IMG/VR virus record: IMGVR_UViG_3300010885_080919
Span: 1-64,000 of that record
Origin: a virus
Strand: one strand, 5' to 3'
Length of the DNA stretch: 64,000 nt
Made by a program: the position numbers and the translations under genes. Of this stretch, positions 32,897 through 42,179 are shown in pieces. The first letter of the stretch is position 1; the number at the start of each line of letters is the position of its first letter. The notes under the pieces were generated by a model, which saw nothing but the letters and a program-made list of their open reading frames with translations, searched no databases and was not told the DNA's origin.

Positions 32897-33492
32897 ATCC
32901 TTACACTATAGTGGCAGAATTTGAGAAAATGGTGGCAGAATACGCTGGTAGTAAATATGCTGTCGCAGTAGATAATTGCACAAATGCAATTTTTTTATGT
33001 TGTAAGTATCTCGGCGTTAAAGAGGTTACAATTCCTAGCAGAACATACGTTTCAGTTCCTTGTGCTATTATTAATTCTGGTGGGCGAGTGAAGTTTTCAG
33101 ATTACGAATGGCTGAATAAAGGATATTATAAATTAGATCCATATCCAATTTACGATGCTGCTCAATTTTTTAATCGGGACATGTACATTAAGAATTCATA
33201 TTTTTGTTTATCTTTTTCGGCCACAAAGACAGTAAACATAGGCAAGGGGGGAATGATATTAACAGATGATGAAAAAGCAGTTAATTGGTTCAAACAAGCA
33301 AGGTATTGCGGACGACATGAAGTTCCACTAATGAATGACAATTTTGAAATTATAGGGTGGAATATGTATATGCTACCAGAACAAGCAGCTCGGGGTTGCT
33401 TGTTAATGAGTCATGTGAAAGACACTAATCAACAAAAAAATCCAGAATACCCAGATTTATCTAATTATAAAATTTATTCATTCAATAGCTAG
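32893..33492 (+). CDS. Short DegT/DnrJ/EryC1-type aminotransferase
   Basis: 199 residues, about half the usual 370-400. The PLP-binding core is present: YAGSKYAVAVDNCTNAIFLC, VTIPSRTYVSVPCAIINSGG, YPIYDAAQFF (cofactor-contact Asp) and CLSFSATKTVNIGKGGMILT (the PLP lysine in S-A-T-K, then G-x-G-G). The C-terminal domain is missing except for a short tail. It may be an active short form working with WbqC, or a truncated relic. Such enzymes aminate a keto-sugar nucleotide. Confidence 0.7.
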   Translation: MNPYTIVAEFEKMVAEYAGSKYAVAVDNCTNAIFLCCKYLGVKEVTIPSRTYVSVPCAIINSGGRVKFSDYEWLNKGYYKLDPYPIYDAAQFFNRDMYIKNSYFCLSFSATKTVNIGKGGMILTDDEKAVNWFKQARYCGRHEVPLMNDNFEIIGWNMYMLPEQAARGCLLMSHVKDTNQQKNPEYPDLSNYKIYSFNS

Positions 33493-33527
33493 ACAGTATT
33501 TTATTTTATATTGTAGTATATAAAAAT

Positions 33528-34241
33528 ATGATATTAGTCTACACTGTTAGTGATTTTAAGCCCCAAGCAGATCAATGCATCAATATGATGGTAGATAGTC
33601 TAAAAAAAGATAATTTTGATTTTTGTGTAATAACTAATAAAAAGCCTCCAAGTAATTTTAAACATAATGTTGTTATAGATACTAATAATTTTGATTATGT
33701 TGGATTCCTAAAATACTCAGAAAAAATACCAGGAAATTATGATCACTATATTTATTTGGATTCAGATATTTTGTGCTTTGAAAAGCCTTCTAATTTAATT
33801 ACTAAAAAAATTTTTTCATCTGTACTGGAAGGCAGAGCATTTGGCAACAAATTAAAAAGCAATAGTCATTGGCATAAATATAATTTTTGTTCTTTTGATC
33901 AAAAGCAAAAGCTATTGAAATTTCCTGATTTAAATGCTGGGTTTTTTTCATTTAAAAAATCAGAATTAGATTTTATAAAACAAGTGAAAGGGTTTTATGA
34001 AAGCCATATAAGTTTGATATCTTATAAAAACGCTATGTTAGAGCAAAGTTCTTTTAATTATGCTATTGCTCAATATTGTAATTTTGATATTAGTAATATT
34101 GAAGATTTTAGCAATTTTGTTGTTATGTTTGCAGACGGATCAACAAAATTTTCTAATAAATATATTTATCATTTTTGCGGCTTTACAAATGAAATGAAAT
34201 CTAAACAAAGGTTGATGAAGAAATTTTTATGTAAAATTTAA
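33528..34241 (+). CDS. GT-A glycosyltransferase (GT8-like)
   Basis: 237 residues. GT8-type features: VYTVSDFKPQADQCINMMVD, FLKYSEKIPGNYDHYIYLDS (ending in the D-x-D of LDSDILCF), FPDLNAGFFSFKKS (the N-A-G loop) and LEQSSFNYAIAQY. It is very AT-rich with poly-A and poly-T runs, as are its neighbours. It is convergent with the next gene, overlapping by 4 nt. It probably adds a hexose in the glycan pathway encoded here. Confidence 0.7.
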   Translation: MILVYTVSDFKPQADQCINMMVDSLKKDNFDFCVITNKKPPSNFKHNVVIDTNNFDYVGFLKYSEKIPGNYDHYIYLDSDILCFEKPSNLITKKIFSSVLEGRAFGNKLKSNSHWHKYNFCSFDQKQKLLKFPDLNAGFFSFKKSELDFIKQVKGFYESHISLISYKNAMLEQSSFNYAIAQYCNFDISNIEDFSNFVVMFADGSTKFSNKYIYHFCGFTNEMKSKQRLMKKFLCKI

Positions 34242-34900
34242 ATATATATGCGAGCTAATTTATGTAAAGCTCCTGTTTTATTTTCAATTTTATTTATTTT
34301 TAATCCACAATAAAATGCAGAAAAAGCAACTAGATAAGACTCATTTCTTAAATTTATATTTTTATTTTTTATTGCAAATTTTTCTAAATAGTCCCAATAA
34401 TTGAAAAATATTTCTTTTTGAATTTCATCTTTAAATTTAAAAAAATAAAACCATTCGTATGGCATGTAAAGGTTCAATAAATTTTTTTCTGAAAACTTTG
34501 TTATATTTTTGAAAAAATTTATATTGTACATTAATTTTTTTTTATCAATAAAATTATCTAATATTTTTGGAACTTTGTAACCGTATGCTGAAAATATATA
34601 TGGAGAATAAATTCCTTCTTCTGCTATTTTTAATTTTTCACAACACTCTAAAAAATCTTTTTTATTAACACAGGTCACATCTGAATCAATACAGAGAGTT
34701 CCTTCGGGATCATATGAGCTTCTTATAATAAATCTCTTACAATTGGTATTGAATACATCTTGTTCTTTTTGGTTTTTATAAAATAAAATTGCATTTTTTG
34801 GAAGACTTTTGTGGATCTCTATAGGAACGGGCAAGCTTTTGGCAAGATTCAAAGCTCTTTTTTGAGATTTATTTCCTATTGCTAAAGTACAAATATTCAT
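34238..34900 (-). CDS. GT-A-like glycosyltransferase
   Basis: 220 residues (MNICTLAIGNKSQKRALNLA). The site GTLCIDSDVTCV is a D-x-D motif at residues 70-80, followed by an insert rich in Lys, Phe and Asn. The front matches the nucleotide-sugar-binding fold only loosely (no long family signature), so donor and acceptor are unknown. Strongly AT-rich. Confidence 0.5.
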   Translation of the reverse strand: MNICTLAIGNKSQKRALNLAKSLPVPIEIHKSLPKNAILFYKNQKEQDVFNTNCKRFIIRSSYDPEGTLCIDSDVTCVNKKDFLECCEKLKIAEEGIYSPYIFSAYGYKVPKILDNFIDKKKLMYNINFFKNITKFSEKNLLNLYMPYEWFYFFKFKDEIQKEIFFNYWDYLEKFAIKNKNINLRNESYLVAFSAFYCGLKINKIENKTGALHKLARIYI

Positions 34901-35077
34901 TATTGTATATATTATTTTGCTTGATAATTCAGTAGAATCTATAAATAAATTACAATATTGATATTATTTCTTTAAAAGATATCTTTCATCATTTGGGTTA
35001 GATTCCTATAAAACACAAAATTTAAAGCCTAATTACTTTTAAGTTTGATAAAATTTATATTATTGCTATATTATTTC

Positions 35078-35899
35078 ATGAAACTTTGCATGAGTACAAT
35101 GTGTATAGACAACGCTTCGATTGAAGATAAAATAAAATCAATCGCACAGGCAGGATTTGACTCTATTGAAATTTGGATCAAAGATTTAAAAAATATACCA
35201 GAAATAAAGAGAATCATAAAAGGCGAAGGCATTAGAGTGGCAGAGACAGTCAAGATTGAAGGGTGGTTCGAGCTTGATGGCTCTCTTATGGGGGTTAAAG
35301 ATGATTGGAGCTCTATATTTGATGAATGTAAAAAAAGAATTGATATTACCAAAGAATTATCATCTAAATACATAGTCGCTTTACCCAGTAGAAGTGACAG
35401 AGGCAGATTTTCTTCTATGAGTGATGGTGTAGAAAGATATATTAAAATATTAGAATATGGAAAGACAATAGGCGTTTGTCCGACTTTAGAATTTATTGGT
35501 CAATCAAAACAAATAAATAATATTGATTCTGCTTTAAATTTTCTAAATTTAGTTAATGATTCTTATTGCAAGTTGATTGTAGATGTTTTTCATATCTGGA
35601 GAAGCGGCGATGAGATTGGATATTCCAAAAAAATTCCAATAGAGTCCATCAGTTTGCTTCATCTACACGACGTAACATCTACCTATCAACGTTCAGAATA
35701 TAAAGATAGACATAGGGTTATGCCGGGAGATGGTATTTTAAATTTGAAAGAATTTATAGAAATATTCGAAAAAAAAGGTTTTACAGGAGACGTTTCTTTA
35801 GGTGTTTATAATCATGATAATTGGGTAAAAGATTCTTACGAAGTTGCAAAAGAAGGATTTTTTAAAATGAAAAAAATAATGACAATGGGGTCTTTGTGA
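35078..35899 (+). CDS. Sugar-isomerase/epimerase-like TIM-barrel protein
   Basis: 273 residues from the ATG at 35078 (MKLCMSTMCIDNASIEDKIK). Features of the xylose isomerase-like/AP endonuclease 2 superfamily: AGFDSIEIWIKD, PTLEFIG (metal Glu), LIVDVFHIWRSG (metal Asp and His), ISLLHLHDVTST (metal His) and GDGILNLKEF. It probably interconverts keto and aldo or epimeric forms of a sugar. Coupled by TGATG to the SDR gene. Confidence 0.75.
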   Translation: MKLCMSTMCIDNASIEDKIKSIAQAGFDSIEIWIKDLKNIPEIKRIIKGEGIRVAETVKIEGWFELDGSLMGVKDDWSSIFDECKKRIDITKELSSKYIVALPSRSDRGRFSSMSDGVERYIKILEYGKTIGVCPTLEFIGQSKQINNIDSALNFLNLVNDSYCKLIVDVFHIWRSGDEIGYSKKIPIESISLLHLHDVTSTYQRSEYKDRHRVMPGDGILNLKEFIEIFEKKGFTGDVSLGVYNHDNWVKDSYEVAKEGFFKMKKIMTMGSL

Positions 35900-36480
35900 T
35901 GAAAAGTGCTTGTGTGATAGGATCCAACGGCAAGCTGGGAACAGCGATTTGCAATGTGTTGAGTGATTTTGATTTAAAAATAATAAAACATTATGGCAAA
36001 TCTGATGTAGATTTTACTAGTGAAGCTGAGGTAATTGAGTTTTCAAAGAATATAAATAATCTAGATTATTTATATTGCACTATGGGCAAAAAAATAGAAG
36101 GTTCTTCATTCGATGACATTGAAGTTTTTAAGAAAATAATTGAAATAAATCTATTTTCTGTATTTCTTTGTTGTAAATACTTAATTCCTAAAATGAACTC
36201 TGATTCTAGTGTTGTACTGGTTGGAAGTTCTGATGGTTGTTTTGGCAATAAATCTACTATGTACTCAACAGCTAAATCTGCTCTTCATACTTATTCTAAG
36301 TGTTTGTCTAAAGAGTTAAAAGAAAAGAAAATTAATGTAAACTGTATAGCTCTCGGCACGCTGTTTGACAAAGAAATAATAGATAGTAGTGCAAAATCAA
36401 TAGTTAATATTTGCATGTCAAGTCATATAAATGGACAAATTATAAGAGTAGACGGAGGCAATCATACTTTTCCATGTTAG
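35899..36480 (+). CDS. Short-chain dehydrogenase/reductase
   Basis: 193 residues. NAD(P)-binding CVIGSNGKLGTAICNVL, NNLDYLYCTMGKKIEG, VVLVGSSDGCFGNKS (catalytic Ser) and TMYSTAKSALHTYSK (catalytic Tyr and Lys in Y-x-x-x-K), ending GQIIRVDGGNHTFP. All catalytic residues are there, though it is short (usual about 250). It likely oxidises or reduces a sugar intermediate, working with the TIM-barrel enzyme upstream. Confidence 0.8.
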   Translation: MKSACVIGSNGKLGTAICNVLSDFDLKIIKHYGKSDVDFTSEAEVIEFSKNINNLDYLYCTMGKKIEGSSFDDIEVFKKIIEINLFSVFLCCKYLIPKMNSDSSVVLVGSSDGCFGNKSTMYSTAKSALHTYSKCLSKELKEKKINVNCIALGTLFDKEIIDSSAKSIVNICMSSHINGQIIRVDGGNHTFPC

Positions 36481-37259
36481 AAAAAAATGGGTTTTTATTA
36501 GTTAAAGATTTTTGTACTAATGATGTCAAAAATATAAAAAAAGAAATGGAAGTTTCTTTTGAATTAATTTGTAAAAGAAAATATAAAAATATAGACAAGG
36601 ATATTATTTGTTTATTCAAAGAAGATAGGTCTAAGTTTTTGGGTTGGGCCAACATGTGTCAGAATTTGTTGTCTGTTCATAGGCTTGCAAATTCAAAAAA
36701 AATTGAAAACTTATTGGTTTCTAATGGTTTAAAAATGCCAGTTTTAAACACTAGGCCTCTTCTTTCTTTGAGTTGCAAAAGTATTGCTGAGCACGAATCA
36801 TATTGGAAGGTCCCAGATCATCAAGATTGGCCTAGCACGAGAGGCAGCCTTAATGGCGTTACAATTTGGCTGCCTTTAATTAGTTTATGCAATAATCTGG
36901 GTCCTTTAGAGGTTTTAAAACATAGTCATTTAGACGGATTGTTGAACCACGATAATGATGGCTTGGTACCTGTAATTAGTAGCGAAATATCGTCTGATTT
37001 TATATCGAAAAAAATGAAAATTGGAGATATTTTGATTTTTAATTATTTTACAGTGCATAGATCTGGTACTAATTTATATGCTGATAGAATAAGATGGTCT
37101 TTGCATTTTAGATACGATGATGCAAAAGAAAAAACTTTTATAGAAAGAAAATATCCTAGATATAAAAAAGATATAAGATTAGATGAAAAATTAGATTATT
37201 CTTTTCCTACTAAAGAACAAATAAAAAATGCTATTTTTACTAAAACAAAAACGTCCTAA
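36474..37259 (+). CDS. PhyH-family Fe(II)/2-oxoglutarate dioxygenase
   Basis: 261 residues from the ATG at 36474 (MLEKNGFLLVKDFCTNDVKN). Iron ligands are readable: KVPDHQDWPSTRG (His-x-Asp), then IFNYFTVHRSGTN (distal His), and DRIRWSLHFRYDD (2-oxoglutarate Arg). The GPLEVLKHSHL strand is typical of phytanoyl-CoA dioxygenase-like enzymes, many of which hydroxylate sugars or natural products. It is coupled by overlap to the SDR gene (7 nt) and to the next gene (32 nt). Confidence 0.8.
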   Translation: MLEKNGFLLVKDFCTNDVKNIKKEMEVSFELICKRKYKNIDKDIICLFKEDRSKFLGWANMCQNLLSVHRLANSKKIENLLVSNGLKMPVLNTRPLLSLSCKSIAEHESYWKVPDHQDWPSTRGSLNGVTIWLPLISLCNNLGPLEVLKHSHLDGLLNHDNDGLVPVISSEISSDFISKKMKIGDILIFNYFTVHRSGTNLYADRIRWSLHFRYDDAKEKTFIERKYPRYKKDIRLDEKLDYSFPTKEQIKNAIFTKTKTS

Positions 37260-38034
37260 TATAGACTTTTTTATAAAAAAAATAAAGAATAATGAGTATT
37301 TTTATTACTGTAAATTAAATCATGCTTTTTTTGAAGCTACTTGTTTGGGTTACGAAATTCCAAAACAAAGATTTGAAACCTTGCATTCTAATATTCTTTC
37401 TCAAATAATTGATATAATTAAAAATTTTCCTAAAGATAATAATTTTTTATTTGCTTTTTCTGCAAAACCTTATGAGGGGTTCAAACCGCCATCAGATAAA
37501 AAAGTTATAGAATTTTTGTATTCTATTTTACCTAGACACAAATTTTTAGTTTATGATTCTTTGCTTTTTAAAAAATATTGTATTAGTGGCGAGATTGTGA
37601 AGTTGTTCGATATAATTAATTTAAAAAAAATGAAAGTTATTTTGTATGGATTGGATCATTTAAAAAATGTCAATAAAAATATTAATTTTTTAAATTTTGA
37701 GTTTAGAAAAATTAATATTGATGTCACCAAACAAAAAGAAGCTTTGATTTATGACATAATATCAAAACATGAAAGCAATTCTATTTATTTTTTTCAACTT
37801 GGAGAGGCTTTATCAACTTGGGTCATTTATAATATTTACAACAATATCAAAGATTCGTATTTTATAGATCTGGGCAGATCTATAGATTATTTTGTTGATC
37901 TTAAAGAAATGAAATTTTCTAAAGAAGATCAAGATATATATCTTGATCTTTCTCAAAATACTTTAAATTTAAATGATCATTTTTCTAATTGTTTTTCAAA
38001 TAAAAATTGGATGATAAAATGGAATAAAAATTAA
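37228..38034 (+). CDS. Putative GT-D-like glycosyltransferase
   Basis: 268 residues. The C-terminal YFFQLGEALSTWVIYNIYNN followed by KDSYFIDLGRSIDYFVD resembles the GT-D (DUF1792/SP_1767-type) glycosyltransferases, where a G-D-x-D-like region and a I-D-I/L-G strand bind the donor. The N-terminus overlaps the dioxygenase. The protein is Lys/Asn/Phe-rich. The assignment is tentative. Confidence 0.4.
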   Translation: MLFLLKQKRPNIDFFIKKIKNNEYFYYCKLNHAFFEATCLGYEIPKQRFETLHSNILSQIIDIIKNFPKDNNFLFAFSAKPYEGFKPPSDKKVIEFLYSILPRHKFLVYDSLLFKKYCISGEIVKLFDIINLKKMKVILYGLDHLKNVNKNINFLNFEFRKINIDVTKQKEALIYDIISKHESNSIYFFQLGEALSTWVIYNIYNNIKDSYFIDLGRSIDYFVDLKEMKFSKEDQDIYLDLSQNTLNLNDHFSNCFSNKNWMIKWNKN

Positions 38035-38073
38035 TTTTTTTGTGATACAATTATATATTGGAAAATTATAAAA

Positions 38074-39708
38074 ATGAAAATTATCTCTTTGCACATTTAT
38101 CACGATATGTCTTTTTGCATTTACGATTCTGATAAATGTTTTTTTAGATATTTTAAAGCAGAAAGAATATTAAATCAAAAGCATTTCGGTCTAGGAATGC
38201 AAGGCAATATCCATATTGATTCAAAAAACACTTTGAATCAATGTTATGTTGAAATTTTTAAAAATATAATCAAAGAATCAGGATTTTCAAATCCTGATGT
38301 TGTTGTTATCATTGATAATGATTATTGGTTTAGGTCGAATAATTATTCGAACAACAATTATGAGTATGTTGTTAATTTTGATAAAAAATCTAAAAAATAT
38401 TCAATTTTACATTTTTTAGATTCTTTGGGTATAAAAACTAATAATTTGTTTTTTATTGGTCATCATTATTCCCACATATTAAGTGGTTTCCCTATTTTGG
38501 ATTATAAAAAATGTTCTTATGGGGTTTGTATTGATGGACAAGGTAACAATCTTACTGTGTCTTTTTTTGAAGATCCATTTGGTGATATTAGTCAAAACAA
38601 AAGATATTATACTTTAGAAAATGAAAATATATCTTCTATAGGACATTCTTTTAATTTGTTTGGTAAAAAGATGAAGTTGTCTGGATATTGTTTAGATTTT
38701 TCTGGCAAAGTCATGGGAGCACAAAGTTACGGCAAAATAGATTTAGATTACATCAAGGGTCTGGATATAGATTTTATTTCTAAAAATTTTTATAATTACA
38801 CCACAGATATTTTAAAAAAATATTCTGATGTTTTTTTTAATTTTGAAAATTCAGAATTCAAAGATTTATTAAGTACTTGGCACAAAATTGCTGAGCTTTG
38901 TGTTCTGAATTTGTTTGAAAAGAACATAAAAGAAAAAAATTCTCATATCATTTATTCAGGAGGAGTTGTTCAAAATACGGTCATTAATGAATCTTTATCT
39001 AAAATTTATCCTAATTTATATTTTACTCCACATGGTTATGATGGTGGTTTGTCTTTGGGAGGATTGTATGCGATTTGCAATTACGAGAAAATTAAAATAC
39101 CAGAAATAAATAATTTTCCTTACTTACAAAGTGACGAAGTAAAAGAAACCCCAACAGAAAAAACAATAAAATACGCTGCTAAACTTCTTGCTGACGGGAA
39201 AATAGTTGGTTGGCACCAAGGAGCAGGAGAAATAGGCCCAAGATCTTTAGGAAATAGATCTATATTAATGGATCCTGGAATTTTTAATGCAAAAGAAATA
39301 CTTAATAATAAGATTAAAAAGAGAGAAAGTTGGAGGCCATATGCAGCGAGTGTTTTGCTAGATTATGCTCATGATTGGTTTGATTTCGAAGGTGATTCTC
39401 CATATATGATGAGAGCAATTAAAGCAATAAAAGAAAAAAAATCAATAATAAAATCTGTTGTGCACGAAGATGACACATGTAGAATTCAAACAGTTTCTAA
39501 ATATTCAAATTTATTATTTTATAAATTGATTTATGAATTTTACAATTTAAGAGGAATACCTATGTTGCTCAACACTTCTCTAAACATAGCGGGAAAACCC
39601 ATCTCAGGAGATCCTGCAACAAGCAAACTATTGTACAACTCTAGTGAAATGGATTGTTTGATTGTAGGAAACAAAATATACAATAAACAAAAAAAAACTT
39701 ATCTATAA
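38074..39708 (+). CDS. NodU/CmcH/TobZ-family carbamoyltransferase
   Basis: 544 residues, the usual family length. The N-terminal Kae1-like domain has FIGHHYSHILSGFPILDYKK (metal-binding His pair), YGVCIDGQGNNLTVSFF and IIYSGGVVQNTVINESLSKI. The C-terminal YrdC-like part has GWHQGAGEIGPRSLGNRSIL and REWRPYAASVL-like KRESWRPYAASVL. These enzymes move a carbamoyl group from carbamoyl phosphate, via an adenylate, onto a hydroxyl of a sugar or antibiotic. Such genes are rare in phages. Confidence 0.9.
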   Translation: MKIISLHIYHDMSFCIYDSDKCFFRYFKAERILNQKHFGLGMQGNIHIDSKNTLNQCYVEIFKNIIKESGFSNPDVVVIIDNDYWFRSNNYSNNNYEYVVNFDKKSKKYSILHFLDSLGIKTNNLFFIGHHYSHILSGFPILDYKKCSYGVCIDGQGNNLTVSFFEDPFGDISQNKRYYTLENENISSIGHSFNLFGKKMKLSGYCLDFSGKVMGAQSYGKIDLDYIKGLDIDFISKNFYNYTTDILKKYSDVFFNFENSEFKDLLSTWHKIAELCVLNLFEKNIKEKNSHIIYSGGVVQNTVINESLSKIYPNLYFTPHGYDGGLSLGGLYAICNYEKIKIPEINNFPYLQSDEVKETPTEKTIKYAAKLLADGKIVGWHQGAGEIGPRSLGNRSILMDPGIFNAKEILNNKIKKRESWRPYAASVLLDYAHDWFDFEGDSPYMMRAIKAIKEKKSIIKSVVHEDDTCRIQTVSKYSNLLFYKLIYEFYNLRGIPMLLNTSLNIAGKPISGDPATSKLLYNSSEMDCLIVGNKIYNKQKKTYL

Positions 39709-39716
39709 GGCTTGAA

Positions 39717-40322
39717 ATGATTCCCAAAATAATTCATCAAATTTGGATTGGTCCCAAAAAAATTCCTCAAAAATGGATGGATAGTTGGAAATATAAAAAT
39801 CCTAATATGGTTATTAATATTTGGAATGAAAATTCAATTAATAAGTTTGGATTGATTAATATAAAAAAGTATGATTTTTTTATGAGTAAATCAATATACG
39901 ACGGAGCGGCAGACATTGTTAGGGTTGAAATTTTAGAACGCTATGGAGGCGTTTATCTAGATGCTGATTTAATTTGTTTGTTGCCTATAGAAGATGAATT
40001 TTTTATGAATAAAAAATTTTTTGCTAATTATGAATATGATAAAAGAATTGCAAATGGAATTATAGGAGCAACGCCAAATCACCCAATTATGACAGAATAT
40101 CTTAAAAGAATGACAGAAACTAGAGTTACTCAGCCGCCTTGTTACACTATTGGTGGCACTATGTTGACTAGTTGTGTGGATATTTATCTTGCTAAAAATA
40201 TAGATCTAGAAATAGAGATTTTACCAAGTTTCTCTTTTCTTCCAAATTGGAATGAAAGAGAAAATATAAGAGGAAAAATATTTGCCAGACATATGTGGGG
40301 CACTGCTAAAAAAATTTACTAA
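39717..40322 (+). CDS. GT32-like glycosyltransferase
   Basis: 201 residues, 8 nt after the carbamoyltransferase. Clear family motifs: IPKIIHQIWIGPKKIPQKWM at the start, YDGAADIVRVEILERYGGVY then LDADLICL (the D-x-D site), IIGATPNHPI, TIGGTMLTSC and HMWGTAKK at the end. GT32 enzymes such as Och1 and capsular-polysaccharide transferases add mannose or galactose. Retaining GT-A fold. Confidence 0.85.
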   Translation: MIPKIIHQIWIGPKKIPQKWMDSWKYKNPNMVINIWNENSINKFGLINIKKYDFFMSKSIYDGAADIVRVEILERYGGVYLDADLICLLPIEDEFFMNKKFFANYEYDKRIANGIIGATPNHPIMTEYLKRMTETRVTQPPCYTIGGTMLTSCVDIYLAKNIDLEIEILPSFSFLPNWNERENIRGKIFARHMWGTAKKIY

Positions 40323-40343
40323 TTGTTTTACTACTTTAATTTC

Positions 40344-41051
40344 ATGACAAATAAAATGAATAAAGAATATTTTTTAAAAAATGATTTTTTAGTTTTAGAA
40401 AATTTTTTAGAAAAAGAAACTTTGCAATCTGCGTGTAGTATAAAAAAAATAAATAAATGGTACGATCCCAATAAAAAGTTTTTAGATAGACAAAACAATA
40501 ATAGTGATAAAAATCAATACGAATCTCATGAAAATTATTCAACAAATTTTGTACCAACTTTCAATAGATTTGTTGCTGATATAAATGAGTTAAATTTTCA
40601 TTTAAAAGAAATATTAGATGTATTTAGATCTACCGTTTTTTTAGATAATCTTAAGTTTGTTACTGGGTTAGATGATCTTTTTTTTGATGAGTCTTTACGT
40701 GGAGGTGGATTGCAAAAAAGCAAAAATGGAGCTTTTTTAAGATTGCATTTAGATAATAATTGGAATCCTAAAATTGAATGCTACCCTATAATTAATGTTA
40801 TTTTATTTCTAAGTGATTGGTGTGAAAATTATGGAGGAGAATTAGAACTTTGGAATAAAAATCAAAAAATTAAATCGATACCACCAAAATTGAATACACT
40901 TGTTGTGAGAAAAAATTCACCAGAATCATATCATGGATTTCCTCATCCCTTAAAATGCCCAGAAGAATATAGTAGGTTGGCTCTAGTATTTTTTTATTAT
41001 ACAAAACAAATAGAACCTGATCAAAAAAGATCTAGTGCTCTATGGTTATAG
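40344..41051 (+). CDS. Prolyl-hydroxylase-like 2OG-Fe(II) oxygenase
   Basis: About 235 residues; the ATG at 40344 is the likely start (a TTG at 40323 is possible). Iron ligands are GAFLRLHLDNNWNPK (His-x-Asp) and PESYHGFPHPLK (distal His). LFLSDWCENYGGELELWNK is the hallmark of the P4H-type family (G-G-E-L-x-x-W), and YSRLALVFFYYTK has the 2-oxoglutarate Arg. Substrates in this family are proline, asparagine, lysine or small molecules, so hydroxylation of the phage collagen-like fibre or a sugar is possible. Confidence 0.75.
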   Translation: MTNKMNKEYFLKNDFLVLENFLEKETLQSACSIKKINKWYDPNKKFLDRQNNNSDKNQYESHENYSTNFVPTFNRFVADINELNFHLKEILDVFRSTVFLDNLKFVTGLDDLFFDESLRGGGLQKSKNGAFLRLHLDNNWNPKIECYPIINVILFLSDWCENYGGELELWNKNQKIKSIPPKLNTLVVRKNSPESYHGFPHPLKCPEEYSRLALVFFYYTKQIEPDQKRSSALWL

Positions 41052-41744
41052 CATTTTTAAAGAATTAATTAAATACTTTCTTTTTTCCGTACAGTAATGA
41101 ATGCTTTGAATTTTATTTCTATTGCATTTTGAATTGTAGCTATAATTAACTTCTTTGTCTAATTTTATTTTTATATTTTTTTCTTTAACAAATTTGCTTA
41201 TTGCGTATTCATCATTGTTTAAATATAAAGATGAATTTGTAAAATTGTTATAATGTAAATTTATTATTTTTTCTTTTATTGAATTTTCTGGAGTTTTTAT
41301 CCACATTACTCCGGTATTATAATGTTCATAATCAAATTCAATCGATGGTGGGGGTGAATATTTTTTGTATAGTCTAAAGGGGCCTTCACATTCTATTTGT
41401 TCTTCTGTGAATTTTTTTAGAATCCAAACATCTAGATCTAAATACATAAAAGGCTCATTTATTATGTCGAATATTTCAAATTTTGCAAGATTATTTAAAA
41501 GTAAATCTTTTTTGTAGTGCCATATAAATTTTGATTTGATTTTGTTTTTTGCATTTGATATAATGTGTATATTAGAATTTGGATACAAAGACCTAATGCT
41601 AGATGTTGTTATTTTAAAATATTTTTCAACATAATCGAATCTGTTCACATCCAAATTTTTGTACAATAGCTCGGCTAGTCTATCAACCGAGTCCCTAGTT
41701 TTTTTAAAATATATTAATACGAAGTTTTTTATTATTGCGTTCAT
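41046..41744 (-). CDS. GT8-like glycosyltransferase
   Basis: 232 residues from the ATG at 41744 (MNAIIKNFVLIYFKKTRDSV). NEPFMYLDLDVWILKKF carries the D-x-D site, and EHYNTGVMWIKTPEN the N-T/A-G loop of GT-A enzymes acting on UDP-sugars. It overlaps the convergent oxygenase by 6 nt and is divergent from the flavodoxin-like gene. Acceptor unknown. Confidence 0.6.
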   Translation of the reverse strand: MNAIIKNFVLIYFKKTRDSVDRLAELLYKNLDVNRFDYVEKYFKITTSSIRSLYPNSNIHIISNAKNKIKSKFIWHYKKDLLLNNLAKFEIFDIINEPFMYLDLDVWILKKFTEEQIECEGPFRLYKKYSPPPSIEFDYEHYNTGVMWIKTPENSIKEKIINLHYNNFTNSSLYLNNDEYAISKFVKEKNIKIKLDKEVNYSYNSKCNRNKIQSIHYCTEKRKYLINSLKML

Positions 41745-41756
41745 TTTTATATTTCT

Positions 41757-42179
41757 ATGAAAAATCAATCACTGGTTATTTATCATTCATCTAGATATAA
41801 AAGCAATACTTTTAAGGTGGTGAAAAAAATTTCTATTTTATTGGATTTAAAAAATAAAAATATTGAATTTTTTGATTTTCAAAAATATGATATTTTTATT
41901 TTTGTTTGTGCTACTTGTGGAGATGAGGAAGTTTCATTTTTTATGGAGAACTTTTTAAGAAATTTTAGTATTTTAAATAAAAAATACTGTATATGCGAAT
42001 TAGGAAATTATTTTGGTACAAAAGAAAAAGAATTTGGAGCTGCAAAAATAATAGAAAATAAATTAAATTTTTTAAAATGGGAAAAAATATACGACACACT
42101 TTCATTGGATACGGTTCCAAAAATTCGCTGGAAAGAACTAGAAAAATGGGTTTTAAATGGACAAATACATTTTAAATAA
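41757..42179 (+). CDS. Flavodoxin-like protein
   Basis: 140 residues (MKNQSLVIYHSSRYKSNTFK). YDIFIFVCATCGDEEVSFFM is the flavodoxin T-Y-G-D-G-E loop, and YCICELGNYFGTKEKEFGAA the second FMN-contact strand. The first loop (S-S-R-Y-K-S-N-T) is the phosphate-binding part. It would carry electrons for a redox enzyme nearby, possibly a reductase or oxygenase of the island. The 3' end overlaps the leucine-rich repeat gene by 23 nt. Confidence 0.7.
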   Translation: MKNQSLVIYHSSRYKSNTFKVVKKISILLDLKNKNIEFFDFQKYDIFIFVCATCGDEEVSFFMENFLRNFSILNKKYCICELGNYFGTKEKEFGAAKIIENKLNFLKWEKIYDTLSLDTVPKIRWKELEKWVLNGQIHFK

